Origin: Aggregatibacter actinomycetemcomitans DSM 8324
GTDB taxonomy: Bacteria; Pseudomonadota; Gammaproteobacteria; Enterobacterales; Pasteurellaceae
Reading direction: 5' to 3'
NCBI RefSeq assembly: GCF_000372365.1
Contig: NZ_AQUU01000006.1
Span: 1 to 64,000 of the forward strand
DNA: 64,000 bases
Below, in pieces: positions 49,857-59,645 of the stretch (position 1 is the first letter of the stretch; each line of letters begins with the position of its first letter). A program made the translations under genes and the position numbers. Below the pieces are notes generated by a model. It searched no databases. It was given only the letters and a program-made list of their open reading frames with translations, and had not been told where the DNA came from.

Positions 49857-50795
49857 TGTCATCCAAATGAAAAGCCCCTTAACGCAGATAATCACTACCG
49901 CCGATAAGGCGATGACACTATCGAAGCTGGTAATTTTACCTTCTAAACCTAATGTTGCAGAAAGAATCGGGTTGATTTGACTACTGAAAACCCAGCTTAA
50001 GGCAATAAACACAAAAATGCCGAGGGTAATCCAGCGTTGTTTGGTCATTTCTACTTTTTCAAATTGTTGTTCAAAGTGAACGTGAAGTTTCGGTTTGAAC
50101 ACAATATAAAGCGTCCCGATCATAATTGGCATTAAGATAGTCATAATCGGCAAGCCATACCATAACCAATCGGCGAAGGTGAGGTGCAATTGGGTTGCCA
50201 CGATGTTATTCGGTGGGCTGCCTACTAAGGTTCCCATACCGCCGACACTGGCGCTATAGGCGATTCCTAACAACACGAACAGATAAGTATTATGTTGCTC
50301 TTTGCGATCAAGACGACTTAATACGCCCATCGCCAGCGGCAACATCATGGCGGCGGTGGCGGTGTTACTTACCCACATGGATAAAAATGCGGTCACGGAG
50401 AACAAATAGATGACGGCAACAAATAAATTTCCTTTTGCCAATGTCATGATTTTATTTGCAATCATTTTATCCAATTGCTGAATATGTAATGCAGTGGCTA
50501 AGGCAAATCCGCCGAAAAATAAGAAAATATTCGGATCGGCGAAGGTGGCAAGGGCGGTACTTGTTTTTACGAGCCCCAAAAAAATCGCCATCAAAGGAAC
50601 AATCAACGCCGTGATAGTAACGTGTAGGGCTTCCGTTAACCACAAAATGGCAACTAAAGCCAATAATGCCAACCCACTATTGGCGTTTCTGTCGAATGGC
50701 AGTGTGTTGAGTAAGATAAAAAATAGAATAACGGCAAGGATAAAGATAATTACACTCCTATTGATCTTACTTTGATTTTGAGTTGTTTCGCTCAT
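49830..50795 (-). pseudogene. SLC13/DASS-family anion transporter, 3'-truncated
   Basis: From the ATG at 50795 (MSETTQNQSK) about 306 residues match the first two-thirds of a DASS carrier, including 'SNTATAAMMLPLAMG' and 'GTLVGSPPNNIVA'. Family members have about 460-480 residues. Homology stops near 49880 and the frame then runs into the darP 3' end before stopping at 49830. The second substrate-binding repeat is missing, so the carrier is almost certainly inactive. A deletion joining it to the end of darP explains this. Confidence 0.85.
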
Positions 50796-50920
50796 AATTT
50801 TAATCCTGTAAAGAGAATCGAAGATCAACATATTGCTCGCAACAAATAATATGGCGGAAAGTTAGCACTTTGTTAATAAAAAGCAACGCATTTTTTATAG
50901 AATTGTGACCTTGCGCAAAA

Positions 50921-50961
50921 AAAAGTGCGGTGAAAATACCAAAAATTTTCACCGCACTTTT
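50921..50961. terminator. Terminator downstream of rraA from inverted uptake signals
   Basis: AAAAGTGCGGTGAAAAT (50921-50937) pairs with its complement at 50945-50961, a 17-bp stem. Confidence 0.88.
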
Positions 50962-50984
50962 CAATGGAAAGCTAAATTTTATAT

Positions 50985-51485
50985 TTAATCCTGCTCGAAA
51001 TCTTCCAAATCCAAGGCTTCCTGCGACAGGATAATGCCGGTTAAATCAGCATAAACGAAATCTTCCGGGAAGAAGGTGACGCCGCCGAAATTCACCGGAA
51101 TGTCGGTTTCGCCATGACTAGAATTGTCCGCGCCAACCGGAATCGGAGCCAACGCATGAATACCGATGTCGATATTTTCCAACTGTTGAATTTGACGTAC
51201 CGCACCGTAAACGATAATGCCTTCCCACTGGTTGTCTGCCGCTAATTGGGCGAGTTCCGCATCAATTAACGCACGGCGCACCGCACCGCCGCCATCCACC
51301 AATAACACCCGACCTTCGCCGTTTTCTTCTAAAATTTCAGCAATCAGTCCGTTATTTTCAAAACATTTCACAGTGGTGACTTTACCGTGGAAGGAACTGA
51401 GTCCGCCAAAACTGGAGAAAATGGGCTCGACAACATCGACCTGGTCAAGATAAATATCGCAAAGTTCAGAAGTATCAATGTACAT
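50985..51485 (-). CDS. rraA: Ribonuclease E inhibitor RraA
   Basis: 166 residues. RraA binds RNase E and dampens mRNA decay; it has the fold of class II aldolases and methyltransferase-like proteins. Conserved '[20 protein letters not shown]', '[17 protein letters not shown]' and '[10 protein letters not shown]' are present; the C-terminus is acidic. It follows menA, as in E. coli. Confidence 0.94.
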   Translation of the reverse strand: MYIDTSELCDIYLDQVDVVEPIFSSFGGLSSFHGKVTTVKCFENNGLIAEILEENGEGRVLLVDGGGAVRRALIDAELAQLAADNQWEGIIVYGAVRQIQQLENIDIGIHALAPIPVGADNSSHGETDIPVNFGGVTFFPEDFVYADLTGIILSQEALDLEDFEQD

Positions 51486-51535
51486 AAAAGATCCTATTTT
51501 TAAGATGAATACTGCGGGCTAGTATAGTCCGATTA

Positions 51536-52441
51536 TCAGCCCGGAAGCAAGCCAAAACTAAATAGCCCGTTAATTAGCAACGCCAATAACGACATTTGCT
51601 CCAACATCGGACGCAGCGCCGTCGGTTCTTTGTGAGAGAGAACGAAGAAGGCGTGTTTCAATAATAACGGGTAAGTCAGCAAAAACACAAAACTCAACGG
51701 ATGGCGTAAATTCATAGCGGTGAATAAGAAGTAAAACAGTGCGGCGACAGCAAGCAGAATGCAATGATAAATGCGCCCGTTGTGTGCGCCCAAGCGTACC
51801 ACCAGGGTATTCTTGCCTGCTTTGCGATCCTGTTCAATGTCACGTAAGTTGTTGATGTTTAATACAGCGGTCGCTAATAAACCACTGGCGACGGCAGGCA
51901 ACAGAATTTCCGCAGAAAACGTATGAACCTGTAAATAATAAGTGCCACCCACGCCCAATAAACCGAAGAAAATCAGCACGGAAATATCGCCTAAGCCCAA
52001 ATAGCCGTAAGGTTTACTGCCTACGGTGTAAGTGATGGCGGCAATAATGGCGAGCACGCCGAGAACGGAAAAGGCGATTAAGTCGCTCAGATTTTGATAT
52101 GCCGTGCCGATTAATATGGCGCCGCAAACAAAACTCAAGGCAATCATTAAATATAGCCCGTTTTTCAACTGAGCGGCGGAAATTGCGCCCTGCTGAATGC
52201 CGCGCAACGGACCGATACGCTCGGCGGTGTCGGAACCTTTTTGGTGATCGCCGTAATCATTAGCGAAGTTGGAGAGAATTTGCAGAAATAAAGTGGTTAG
52301 CAAACATAAAACGGTCACGCCCCAATGAAAACTGCCCGCCCAATAAGCCAGCGCCGAACCCGTTAAAATGGTTGCTAAGGCTAATGGCAAGGTTTTCGGA
52401 CGTGCCGTTTCAATCCACATTTTTATTGTATTTTTTGTCAT
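51536..52441 (-). CDS. menA: 1,4-dihydroxy-2-naphthoate octaprenyltransferase
   Basis: 301 residues from the ATG at 52441 (MTKNTIKMWIE). UbiA-family prenyltransferase with eight or nine membrane helices. The first Asp motif 'NFANDYGDHQKGSDT' and second 'INNLRDIEQDRKAGKNTL' are intact. It joins the octaprenyl chain to DHNA in menaquinone synthesis, the pathway of menB and menC in this window. In operon with rraA. Confidence 0.94.
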   Translation of the reverse strand: MTKNTIKMWIETARPKTLPLALATILTGSALAYWAGSFHWGVTVLCLLTTLFLQILSNFANDYGDHQKGSDTAERIGPLRGIQQGAISAAQLKNGLYLMIALSFVCGAILIGTAYQNLSDLIAFSVLGVLAIIAAITYTVGSKPYGYLGLGDISVLIFFGLLGVGGTYYLQVHTFSAEILLPAVASGLLATAVLNINNLRDIEQDRKAGKNTLVVRLGAHNGRIYHCILLAVAALFYFLFTAMNLRHPLSFVFLLTYPLLLKHAFFVLSHKEPTALRPMLEQMSLLALLINGLFSFGLLPG

Positions 52442-52568
52442 AATTTCCACATTCACAACAGGACATCGCAATGTTAAAAAACGTTACTTTTTTTCACCGC
52501 ACTTTTCGCTAAAATAGTGCGCTATTCTACAAGGTTATTTTGCAGATTTTAACTGTTTTAAGGAAAAT

Positions 52569-53405
52569 ATGTCCGATTCTCTTACATTGCAGCCCGTTGC
52601 TATCATTCACACGCCTTACAAAGGAAAATTTTCCGTGCCGCGCCAACCGAATTTGGTGCAGGACGGCACGGGGATCATTGAGTTATTGCCGCCTTTCAAT
52701 CAGGCGGAATCTGTGCGCGGTTTGGAACAATTCAGCCATCTCTGGCTGATTTTTCAGTTCGATCAAATCCCGCAGGGCAAATGGCATCCCACCGTGCGCC
52801 CGCCACGTTTAGGCGGCAACCAACGTGTCGGCGTATTCGCCTCCCGCGCCACTCACCGCCCGAACCCCATCGGTTTATCTAAAGTGGCATTGCGACAAAT
52901 TGAATGCAAAAACGGCAAAGTCTTATTACATCTTGGTTCCGTAGATTTGGTGGACGGCACGCCGATTCTCGACATCAAACCTTATCTGGCTTACGCCGAC
53001 AGCGAACCTGATGCCATTTCCGGCTTCGCCCAAAGCCAACCGACCCCGCCGCTAAAAGTGGAATTCACACCAGAAGCGGAAAGTGCGGTCAAAAAACACA
53101 GTAAAAATCGACCGCACTTACAACGCTTCATCACCGAAGTCATCCAACAAGACCCCCGCCCAGCCTACCAACAAGGCAAAACCACTGAGCGCATTTACGG
53201 CGTTTCATTGTATGAATTTAATGTGCGTTGGCGGATCAAGGCGGGGTGTGTGGATGTGGCGGAGGTGATGAGTTTGTCTGTTTTATTGAGCTTGCCGATG
53301 AAATCTGCTGTTATTACGGACAAAGAACAGGAATTGTTAGACATGGTACGTTATCGCTTAGCTAATCCACAGAAAGGAATTAAGGTGCGCTTAGATGAAC
53401 TATGA
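52569..53405 (+). CDS. trmO: tRNA (t6A37) methyltransferase TrmO fused to a RelB C-terminal tail
   Basis: 278 residues; TrmO is usually about 235-240. Residues 1 to about 234 are the TrmO barrel ('[19 protein letters not shown]', '[14 protein letters not shown]', '[14 protein letters not shown]') that methylates t6A37 of tRNA-Thr. Residues from about 237 ('[18 protein letters not shown]', '[15 protein letters not shown]') match the C-terminal end of the RelB antitoxin, the toxin-binding part, without its DNA-binding half. A decayed relE follows. A deletion between trmO and a relBE operon seems to have removed the trmO stop and the relB start. Confidence 0.85.
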   Translation: MSDSLTLQPVAIIHTPYKGKFSVPRQPNLVQDGTGIIELLPPFNQAESVRGLEQFSHLWLIFQFDQIPQGKWHPTVRPPRLGGNQRVGVFASRATHRPNPIGLSKVALRQIECKNGKVLLHLGSVDLVDGTPILDIKPYLAYADSEPDAISGFAQSQPTPPLKVEFTPEAESAVKKHSKNRPHLQRFITEVIQQDPRPAYQQGKTTERIYGVSLYEFNVRWRIKAGCVDVAEVMSLSVLLSLPMKSAVITDKEQELLDMVRYRLANPQKGIKVRLDEL

Positions 53406-53653
53406 ATTAGAGTTTGATCTTAGAGCTTTGAAAGCGTGGTATAAATTAGATGAAAAGTTCGTCATCAATTTAAGAAAAAACTGGCAGAAATTCTTATTCA
53501 CCTGAAAGTCCTGGAAATCGTTTAAGTGAGTTTCCAAATTGTTACAAGATTAAATTGCAAAAACTAGGGTATCACTTGATTTATCAAGTTCAACATCAGC
53601 GAATAGTTGTTTTTGTTATTTCTATAGGCGAGCGGGAACGGGAGGAATGCTAA
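53395..53653 (+). pseudogene. relE: RelE-type toxin, frameshifted
   Basis: The frame begins '[21 protein letters not shown]', typical of RelE, overlapping the relB-like tail. It then shifts: 'RHQFKKKLAEILIH' is in a second frame and 'PESPGNRLSEFPNCYKIKLQ' through 'VVFVISIGERERE' in a third. At least two indels are needed to restore it. The toxin is therefore dead, which fits the loss of a full antitoxin. Confidence 0.85.
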
Positions 53654-53686
53654 ATGAAAGAAAGAATTTAACGAAAGACTTTGCAT

Positions 53687-53716
53687 AAAAGGGAGAAGAC
53701 TCTCCCTTTTATTACA
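53687..53716. terminator. Bidirectional terminator between relE and hsd remnants
   Basis: AAAAGGGAGA (53687-53696) and TCTCCCTTTT (53701-53710) form a perfect 10-bp stem with an AGAC loop. Confidence 0.88.
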
Positions 53717-53732
53717 TTATATCTATAATGGA

Positions 53733-54092
53733 TTAATTACTCAGTTCCTCAGCAATTTCCTCCGCCTGCTTCAACACAAATTCCACCGCTTCCTCCGCTT
53801 TATCGGGCGGGTATTTGTATTTTTGCAGCGCACGGCGCACAAGCAAGCGAATTCTTGCCCGCACGGCTTCTTTATGTTGCCAATCAATGCTCACCGATTT
53901 TCGCAGAATATCGGTAATTTCTTTGGCGAGTGCAGAAAGGGTTTCGTCTGCCATCAATTCTCTTGCGCTATCGTTTTGGGCGAGGGCATCGTAAAGCCAA
54001 TAAAAGACGCATTCGGCAATGCATCGCGCAAATGGCGAGCATAGCCTGCTTGGAATTTGCCCTTGTGCAGTTTTGGCGTAAAATCATATGTT
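53733..54092 (-). pseudogene. hsdR: Type I restriction subunit HsdR, two fused fragments
   Basis: Two pieces of HsdR are left. The first (about 54092-53983) reads 'FQAGYARHLRDALPNASFIG' in one frame, the helicase-region segment that normally continues to 'GTP'. The second (about 53979-53733) reads 'LAQNDSARELMADETLSALA' to the C-terminal end 'EFVLKQAEEIAEELSN' in another frame. The parts before, between and after the helicase motifs are gone. No hsdS is found. Restriction activity is lost. Confidence 0.82.
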
Positions 54093-55183
54093 GCAACCAC
54101 GCGAAGTTGGCGTTGCCTTTGGGCGGTGTGCCGTATGCCCAGCGTGGGTCGTCGGCAAGGCTTTCGCTCCACCAGTCGCTGATGTTAAACGGTGGGTTCG
54201 CCATAATGAAATCCATCTTTTTATCCAGATGTTGCGGCTGGGCGAAGCTGTCGGCGTTGTGTTTGCCAAAGTCGTAATCAATGCCGCGGATTGCCATATT
54301 CATCGCAGCGAGTTTCCACGTTGTGGGGTTAAATTCCTGCCCGTAAATGGAGGCTTGGTTGATATTGCCTTGGTGAGCAGTGATAAAACGTTCCGTTTGC
54401 ACGAAAAAGCCGCCACTGCCTATTGCGGGGTCATACACGCGCCCTTTGTAGGGTTCGAGCATTTCTACAATCAGGGAAACGATGGATTTTGGCGTGAAAT
54501 ATTGCCCGCTGCGTTTGCCCTCGGCTTGGGCGAATCTGCCCAGGAAGTATTCGTAAACGTGTCCGAGAATGTCTTTTGCCCCTAAATGCACAGGTTCGCC
54601 GTTGTAGCTTGGGGCGGTGAAGTTGGTGTCGGAGAACAGCATAATCAGCCCGCGTAGGGTGTCTTCATTCACCGCATAGCCGCTAATGCGTTGTAATACG
54701 CCTTTGAGTTTCTCGTTGTCTTTTTCGATGGCGTCAAAAGCATCATCAATCAAACGCGCGACGCCTACAAACTTTCCACCCCAAGGCAATTCCGCCCCTG
54801 TGTTTAAGATAGAGACTTCCTGCAAGGCTTGCCAACGGGCGGAGGCGGGAACCCAAAACACGTTGTCGGCGGTGTAGTAGTCGCGGTTTTCCAGTTCAAA
54901 ATCTAAGGCTTCTTGATATTCTTCATCGGAGTTGTAAAAAGTGCGGTCAAGATAAAGGGGATTTTCAGGATTAGAAAGCTCGACACGGATTTTGTCTTGC
55001 TGTGCGGTGAAGCTGTCGGAGATGTATTTTAAGAAGATTAAGCCAAGCACAATGTGTTTGTAGTTGGCGGCGTCGAGTTGCTGGCGGAGACGGTCGGCGG
55101 AAGACCAAAGTTTTTCGTCGAGGTCGTTTAGGAAGGCTTGTTGTGTGGCTGAATTTTCAACATAATCTTGGTGGCTTCTGCAT
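54083..55183 (-). pseudogene. hsdM: Type I modification methyltransferase HsdM, truncated
   Basis: A 360-residue frame holds the HsdM core: 'HVYEYFLGRFAQAEGKRSGQ', SAM motif 'DPAIGSGGFF' and catalytic 'NPPFN' (about residue 290). It stops matching after 'FAWLQHMI' and runs into an HsdR fragment. At the 5' end, family sequence ('QQAFLNDLDEKLWSSADRLR') continues upstream to an ATG at 55183 but needs a frame change near 55170. The C-terminal part and hsdS are missing. The join shares the bases CATATGATTTTA, so a microhomology deletion is plausible. Confidence 0.85.
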
Positions 55184-55320
55184 AAAATTTGTCCTTTGTA
55201 AAGTGAGTAAATAAAAAAATATACCTATTTTATAGGAATTGTGCATGTTTAAAAGATAAGCGTGAGAGATTTTTTAATTATATTTCTACTTAAAATTGCA
55301 ATGAAAAATCACCGCACTTT

Positions 55321-55707
55321 TCACTCACTCAAGCCCTCCAAAATCGAGCATTCCGGGCAGTCGTTACCTTGGCAGTTGTCGTGCCAACGTTGCAGTTCGG
55401 TGACCATTTTTTGTAACGCCTGTATTTGGTCGTTTAAGGTTTCAATGTGTTGCGCGGTGAGTTTTTTCACTTCGCGGCTGTTGCGTTGCGGGTTGTCTTG
55501 TAATTGCAACAGTTGGGCGATTTGTTGCAGGGAAAAGCCCACGTCTCGCGAGTGGCGGATAAAATGCAGGCGTTTTAAATCGCTTTCTTCATAATGCCGA
55601 TAACCGGCGAGAGTTCTTGCGCCGGGGTTTAATAAACCGAGTTTTTCGTAATCGCGGATTTGTTTGGCGGATAAACCGGTGAGTTTGGCTGCTTGACTGA
55701 TATTCAT
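55321..55707 (-). CDS. cueR: MerR-family copper-efflux regulator (CueR-like)
   Basis: 128 residues. N-terminal MerR helix-turn-helix ('MNISQAAKLTGLSAKQIRDY'), a long dimerisation helix, and the metal loop 'CQGNDCPEC' with two cysteines seven residues apart, as in Cu(I)-sensing CueR (C112-x7-C120). It would activate copZ and copA from the divergent promoter. No sign of damage. Confidence 0.92.
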   Translation of the reverse strand: MNISQAAKLTGLSAKQIRDYEKLGLLNPGARTLAGYRHYEESDLKRLHFIRHSRDVGFSLQQIAQLLQLQDNPQRNSREVKKLTAQHIETLNDQIQALQKMVTELQRWHDNCQGNDCPECSILEGLSE

Positions 55708-55717
55708 AAAAAATTGT

Positions 55718-55748
55718 TTGACCTTAACCTGACGTTAAGGTTTATAGT
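55718..55748 (+). promoter_or_regulatory. MerR-type copper promoter and CueR operator
   Basis: TTGACC (55718-55723) and TATAGT (55743-55748) are 19 bp apart, the long spacer of MerR-controlled promoters. The spacer holds the dyad ACCTTAAC-CTGAC-GTTAAGGT. It lies between divergent cueR and copZ, and would serve copZ-copA. Confidence 0.9.
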
Positions 55749-55801
55749 ATTCCTACCGACAAAGATCGGCAAGGTTTAACTTATTCTTGAAGGAGCAAAT
55801 T

Positions 55802-56014
55802 ATGCAAAACGTAACATTAAAAATCGACGGAATGACTTGTGGCGGCTGTGTGAAAAGCGTGACCCGCGTGTTGACCGAGCTGGACGGCGTGGTACAAGCG
55901 GAGGTGAGTTTGGAAAAAGCACAGGCGGTGATCAGTTTTGATGAAAGTAAAGTGCAGCCTGCGGCATTGGTTGAAGCGGTGGAAGACGCGGGATTCGATG
56001 CGCAGGTGGCGTAA
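55802..56014 (+). CDS. copZ: Copper chaperone CopZ
   Basis: 70 residues from the ATG at 55802 after GGAG. One heavy-metal-associated domain with the metal motif 'MTCGGC'. It carries Cu(I) to the CopA pump and CueR. It lies directly after the CueR promoter and 86 nt before copA. Confidence 0.93.
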   Translation: MQNVTLKIDGMTCGGCVKSVTRVLTELDGVVQAEVSLEKAQAVISFDESKVQPAALVEAVEDAGFDAQVA

Positions 56015-56100
56015 GTTTGATTGAGGGTGCGAGGCACGCCATCAATACGTTGTAAAAACATGTTTAAAAACGACCGCACTTTGCGAGAAAAGAGGATGTT

Positions 56101-58260
56101 ATGCAAAAAGTATCTCTTCAAATTGGCGGAATGACGTGTCAGTCTTGCGCCAGCCGTATTGAAAAAGTATTGAATAAAAAGGATTTTGTGCAGCAGGCAG
56201 GCGTGAATTTTGCCAGCGAAGAGGCGCAGGTGACTTTCGATGAAAAGCAAACTTCCGTTGAGCAACTTATCCAAATTGTTCAAAAAACCGGTTTCAGCGC
56301 GCAGTTAAAACCGGCGCAGGCGGATTTGCCGCAAGAGCATAAAATCTCTTGGCGTTTGATTTTATTATGGCTGATTAATGTGCCGTTTTTAATCGGTATG
56401 CTGGGCATGATGATCGGGCGCCATGATTGGATGTCGCCGCCTCTATGGCAAATGGTGCTCGCCACGATTGTGCAATTTGGCTTGGCAATCCCTTTTTATC
56501 GCAGTGCTTGGGGCAGTATTAAAGGCGGTTTGGCGAATATGGACGTGTTGGTCAGCCTCGGCACGCTCACCATCTATTTTTATTCGGTATTTATGCTGTT
56601 TTATGCGCCGCATATAGGGCATGAACACGGCTCGGCAAATATTTATTTTGAAGCTGCCGTGATGGTGTTGGGCTTTGTGAGTTTAGGAAAATTCCTGGAA
56701 GACCGTACTAAAAAGCACAGCTTGAATAGCCTCGGTTTGTTGTTGCAACTGACACCGAAACAAGTAAGCGTGCAACGTAACGGGCAATGGCAAACCGTGC
56801 CGTTGAATCAGATCCAAGTGGGCGAGCTGTTACGCGCCAATCAGGGCGAGCGCATTGCGGCGGACGGTTTGGTAGAAGACGGTTCGGGCTGGTGTGATGA
56901 AAGCCATTTAACCGGTGAATCCGTTCCTGAAATGAAGAATCTGGGCAGCAAAGTGTTGGCGGGCGCGATGGTGGCGGATGGTAGTCTGGTTTATCGCACG
57001 CAACAACTGGGTAGCCAAACCCTGCTGGGCGACATGATGAACGCTTTGTCGGAAGCGCAGGGCAGTAAAGCGCCTATCGCCCGTTTTGCCGATAAAGTGG
57101 CGGTGGTGTTCGTGCCGACGGTGATTGGCATTGCGTTAGTGACTTTTTTGCTCACATGGTGGATTCGGCAAGATGTGGTCATGGCGTTAATTCACGGCGT
57201 TGCCGTGTTGGTGATTGCCTGTCCTTGCGCGTTGGGTTTGGCAACGCCGGCGGCGATTATGGTCGGCATGGGCAAAGCGGTGAAACAGGGTATTTGGTTT
57301 AAAGATGCCGCCGCGATGGAGGAATCCGCCCATGTGAATGCTGTGGTGTTGGACAAAACCGGCACGCTAACGGAAGGCAAACCACAAGTGGTGGCGTTTT
57401 GGCAGGCAAAAAGTGCGGTCAATTCCGAAGATGAAATTTATGCGTTGGTAGCAGCCATTGAACAAAACGCCACGCACCCGTTAGCGAAAGCGATTGTGCA
57501 GGCAGCGATGGCGAAAAATGTCGTTTTGCCTGCCGTGCAACATATTCAAACAGACGTCGGACAGGGCATTCAAGGTGAAGTGGAAAATGTCGGCACGGTG
57601 AAAGTGGGTAAGCCTTCATATTGTGGTTTAACGCTGCCGGAGGGGCTTGATCCTGTATGGAATATTGCCAGTATTGTGGCGGTTACGCTGAATGACGAGC
57701 CTATCGCCGCCTTTGCTTTGGCGGACGCCTTAAAACCGGACAGTCAAAAAGCGATTAACCGTTTGCAGGCGCACGATATTGAGGTGTATATCATGAGTGG
57801 CGATAATCCCAATGTGGTGCAATACATCGCCGATCAACTGGGCATTAAAAACGCGCAGGGCAATATGTCGCCAAGAGATAAAGCGGGCGCGGTTAAAGCG
57901 CTGCAAGAGCAGGGCAAAGTGGTCGCCATGGCAGGCGATGGCGTGAACGACGCACCGGCATTGACGGCGGCGAATGTCAGTTTTGCTATGCGTGACGGTG
58001 CCGATGTGGCGCAACACAGCGCTTCGGCAACCTTAATGCAACATTCGGTGAATCAATTAGTGGATGCCTTGCTGATTTCTCGCGCGACCCTGAAAAACAT
58101 TAAGCAAAATCTCTTTTTCGCCTTTATTTATAATGTGTTGGGGATTCCGCTGGCGGCGTTCGGGTTACTTAGCCCGGTAATTGCGGGGGCGGCGATGGCG
58201 CTAAGTTCCATTTCCGTGTTAAGCAATGCGTTACGTTTGAAAAAAGTGAAAATTGAATAG
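56101..58260 (+). CDS. copA: Copper-exporting P-type ATPase
   Basis: 719 residues. One N-terminal metal-binding domain ('MTCQSC'), eight membrane helices, ion-channel motif 'ACPCALGLATPAA', actuator 'LTGES', phosphorylation site 'LDKTGTLTEG', hinge 'MAGDGVNDAPAL' and 'ATHPLAKAI' nucleotide site are all in order. It pumps Cu(I) out across the inner membrane. Intact. Confidence 0.96.
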   Translation: MQKVSLQIGGMTCQSCASRIEKVLNKKDFVQQAGVNFASEEAQVTFDEKQTSVEQLIQIVQKTGFSAQLKPAQADLPQEHKISWRLILLWLINVPFLIGMLGMMIGRHDWMSPPLWQMVLATIVQFGLAIPFYRSAWGSIKGGLANMDVLVSLGTLTIYFYSVFMLFYAPHIGHEHGSANIYFEAAVMVLGFVSLGKFLEDRTKKHSLNSLGLLLQLTPKQVSVQRNGQWQTVPLNQIQVGELLRANQGERIAADGLVEDGSGWCDESHLTGESVPEMKNLGSKVLAGAMVADGSLVYRTQQLGSQTLLGDMMNALSEAQGSKAPIARFADKVAVVFVPTVIGIALVTFLLTWWIRQDVVMALIHGVAVLVIACPCALGLATPAAIMVGMGKAVKQGIWFKDAAAMEESAHVNAVVLDKTGTLTEGKPQVVAFWQAKSAVNSEDEIYALVAAIEQNATHPLAKAIVQAAMAKNVVLPAVQHIQTDVGQGIQGEVENVGTVKVGKPSYCGLTLPEGLDPVWNIASIVAVTLNDEPIAAFALADALKPDSQKAINRLQAHDIEVYIMSGDNPNVVQYIADQLGIKNAQGNMSPRDKAGAVKALQEQGKVVAMAGDGVNDAPALTAANVSFAMRDGADVAQHSASATLMQHSVNQLVDALLISRATLKNIKQNLFFAFIYNVLGIPLAAFGLLSPVIAGAAMALSSISVLSNALRLKKVKIE

Positions 58261-58332
58261 CTTAGCCAATATTCAACTTGAGGATCTTCGGGCATAATAA
58301 GCGACATTTTATATCTTAATAAGAAGAATAAC

Positions 58333-59178
58333 ATGTTGAATAAAATCGATTTATGGCTCATGAATCATCAGCCCGATCCTCAGTTGAAAGGAATCAAACG
58401 ATTTTTTGTCGAATTCTGGTTTTTCGGTTTAAAAGAAGCCAGAGCCTGCCTGTTTGCCGGCGTGTTTTTTATCGCCATGTTTATTATGCCGAAAAACGGC
58501 ATCGCCGGCATTCCACGCTATGATTTATTGCTGATTTTTGCTTTAGTCGTGCAATATTTGATGTTTCGATTCAAACTGGAAACACGCGATGAAATCAAAT
58601 CCATCACCCTGTTTCACTTGGTGGGTTTTGCGTTGGAATTGTTTAAAACCTCCTCTTCCATTCAATCCTGGGCGTATCCCGATTTCGCTTACAGCAAAAT
58701 CTTCGGCGTGCCTTTATTCACCGGGTTTATGTATGCCGCGGTGGGCAGTTATATTATTCAGGCGTGGCGTTTATTCGGGTTGAAAATTCAAAGCCACCCG
58801 CCGTATTTTTTATCTACGCTCACCGCCATTCTGATTTACCTGAATTTTTTCACCCATCATTATATCGGCGATTACCGCTGGTATCTGGCGGCTTTCGCAC
58901 TTGGGCTTTACGCCCGCACCACGGTCTATTTCACGCCTTACGACAAACCGCGTCGCATGCCGTTATTGCTATCCTTCATGTTGATTGGTTTCTTCATTTG
59001 GCTGGCGGAAAATATCGGCACGCTTATCGGCATTTGGCGTTACCCCAATCAAATCGGCGCGTGGTCGTTAGTGCATGCCAGCAAGTGGAGTGCCTGGGCG
59101 TTGTTGGTGGTAATGACATTCACCATCGTGGCGAACCTCAAACACATTAAACAAACGATTCGGGTGTCGAGGGATTAG
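58333..59178 (+). CDS. DUF817-family membrane protein
   Basis: 281 residues with eight or so membrane helices. 'FWFFGLKEARACLFAGVFF' near the N-terminus and 'AENIGTLIGIWRYPNQ' with 'HASKWSAWALLVVMTF' near the C-terminus match DUF817 (YoaT-like) proteins. Function unknown. It follows copA but has its own 70-nt gap and probably its own promoter. Confidence 0.85.
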   Translation: MLNKIDLWLMNHQPDPQLKGIKRFFVEFWFFGLKEARACLFAGVFFIAMFIMPKNGIAGIPRYDLLLIFALVVQYLMFRFKLETRDEIKSITLFHLVGFALELFKTSSSIQSWAYPDFAYSKIFGVPLFTGFMYAAVGSYIIQAWRLFGLKIQSHPPYFLSTLTAILIYLNFFTHHYIGDYRWYLAAFALGLYARTTVYFTPYDKPRRMPLLLSFMLIGFFIWLAENIGTLIGIWRYPNQIGAWSLVHASKWSAWALLVVMTFTIVANLKHIKQTIRVSRD

Positions 59179-59184
59179 GTGGAA

Positions 59185-59225
59185 AAAGTGCGGTCAAAAA
59201 ACACAATGAATTTTAACCGCACTTT
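59185..59225 (+). terminator. Uptake-signal terminator after the DUF817 gene
   Basis: AAAGTGCGGT (59185-59194) and ACCGCACTTT (59216-59225) form a 10-bp stem with a 21-nt loop. Confidence 0.7.
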
Positions 59226-59275
59226 GACATATTAAACGACGCGCCGAGTGAACATTGGCATTATGATTTATTTTG

Positions 59276-59291
59276 GTATAAAATTTTATAC
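59276..59291. promoter_or_regulatory. Palindromic operator of the HigBA pair
   Basis: GTATAAAATTTTATAC is a perfect 16-bp palindrome ending 3 nt before the toxin ATG and containing a TATAAA -10-like hexamer. It is a plausible autoregulatory site for the antitoxin. Confidence 0.55.
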
Positions 59292-59294
59292 ATT

Positions 59295-59645
59295 ATGAGT
59301 AGGCAACAAATAGAACGGAAACCAATTCATTGGATTGGCTCTAGCTTAGAGGATGTTAAGGCGTTTCCGGATAATATAAAACGGGAATTAGGTTTCGATC
59401 TTGACCTCGTACAACAGGGGTTATCGCCTCGGGATTTTAAGGCAATGCAGAACCTGGGTTCCGGTGTAATGGAAATTCGAGTGAGGGATATTTCAGGGGC
59501 ATATCGTTTGGTTTACATTGCCAAATTAAAGAAAGCGATTTATTGTTTGCATGCCTTTCAAAAGAAAACACAAAAAACATCTTCACAAGATCTTGCCGTA
59601 ATTAAAGCGCGTTATGCTGCGTTAAAGGAGTTAGACGATGAATAA
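59295..59645 (+). CDS. HigB-type toxin (Gp49/RelE superfamily)
   Basis: 116 residues. COG4679-type proteins share 'KPIHWIGSSLEDVKAFP' and 'GAYRLVYIAKLKKAIYCLHAFQKKTQKTS' regions; both are here in pieces. The family cleaves mRNA on ribosomes. The gene order toxin then antitoxin is the HigBA arrangement. It overlaps the antitoxin by 8 nt. Similar to HI1419 of H. influenzae. Confidence 0.9.
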   Translation: MSRQQIERKPIHWIGSSLEDVKAFPDNIKRELGFDLDLVQQGLSPRDFKAMQNLGSGVMEIRVRDISGAYRLVYIAKLKKAIYCLHAFQKKTQKTSSQDLAVIKARYAALKELDDE

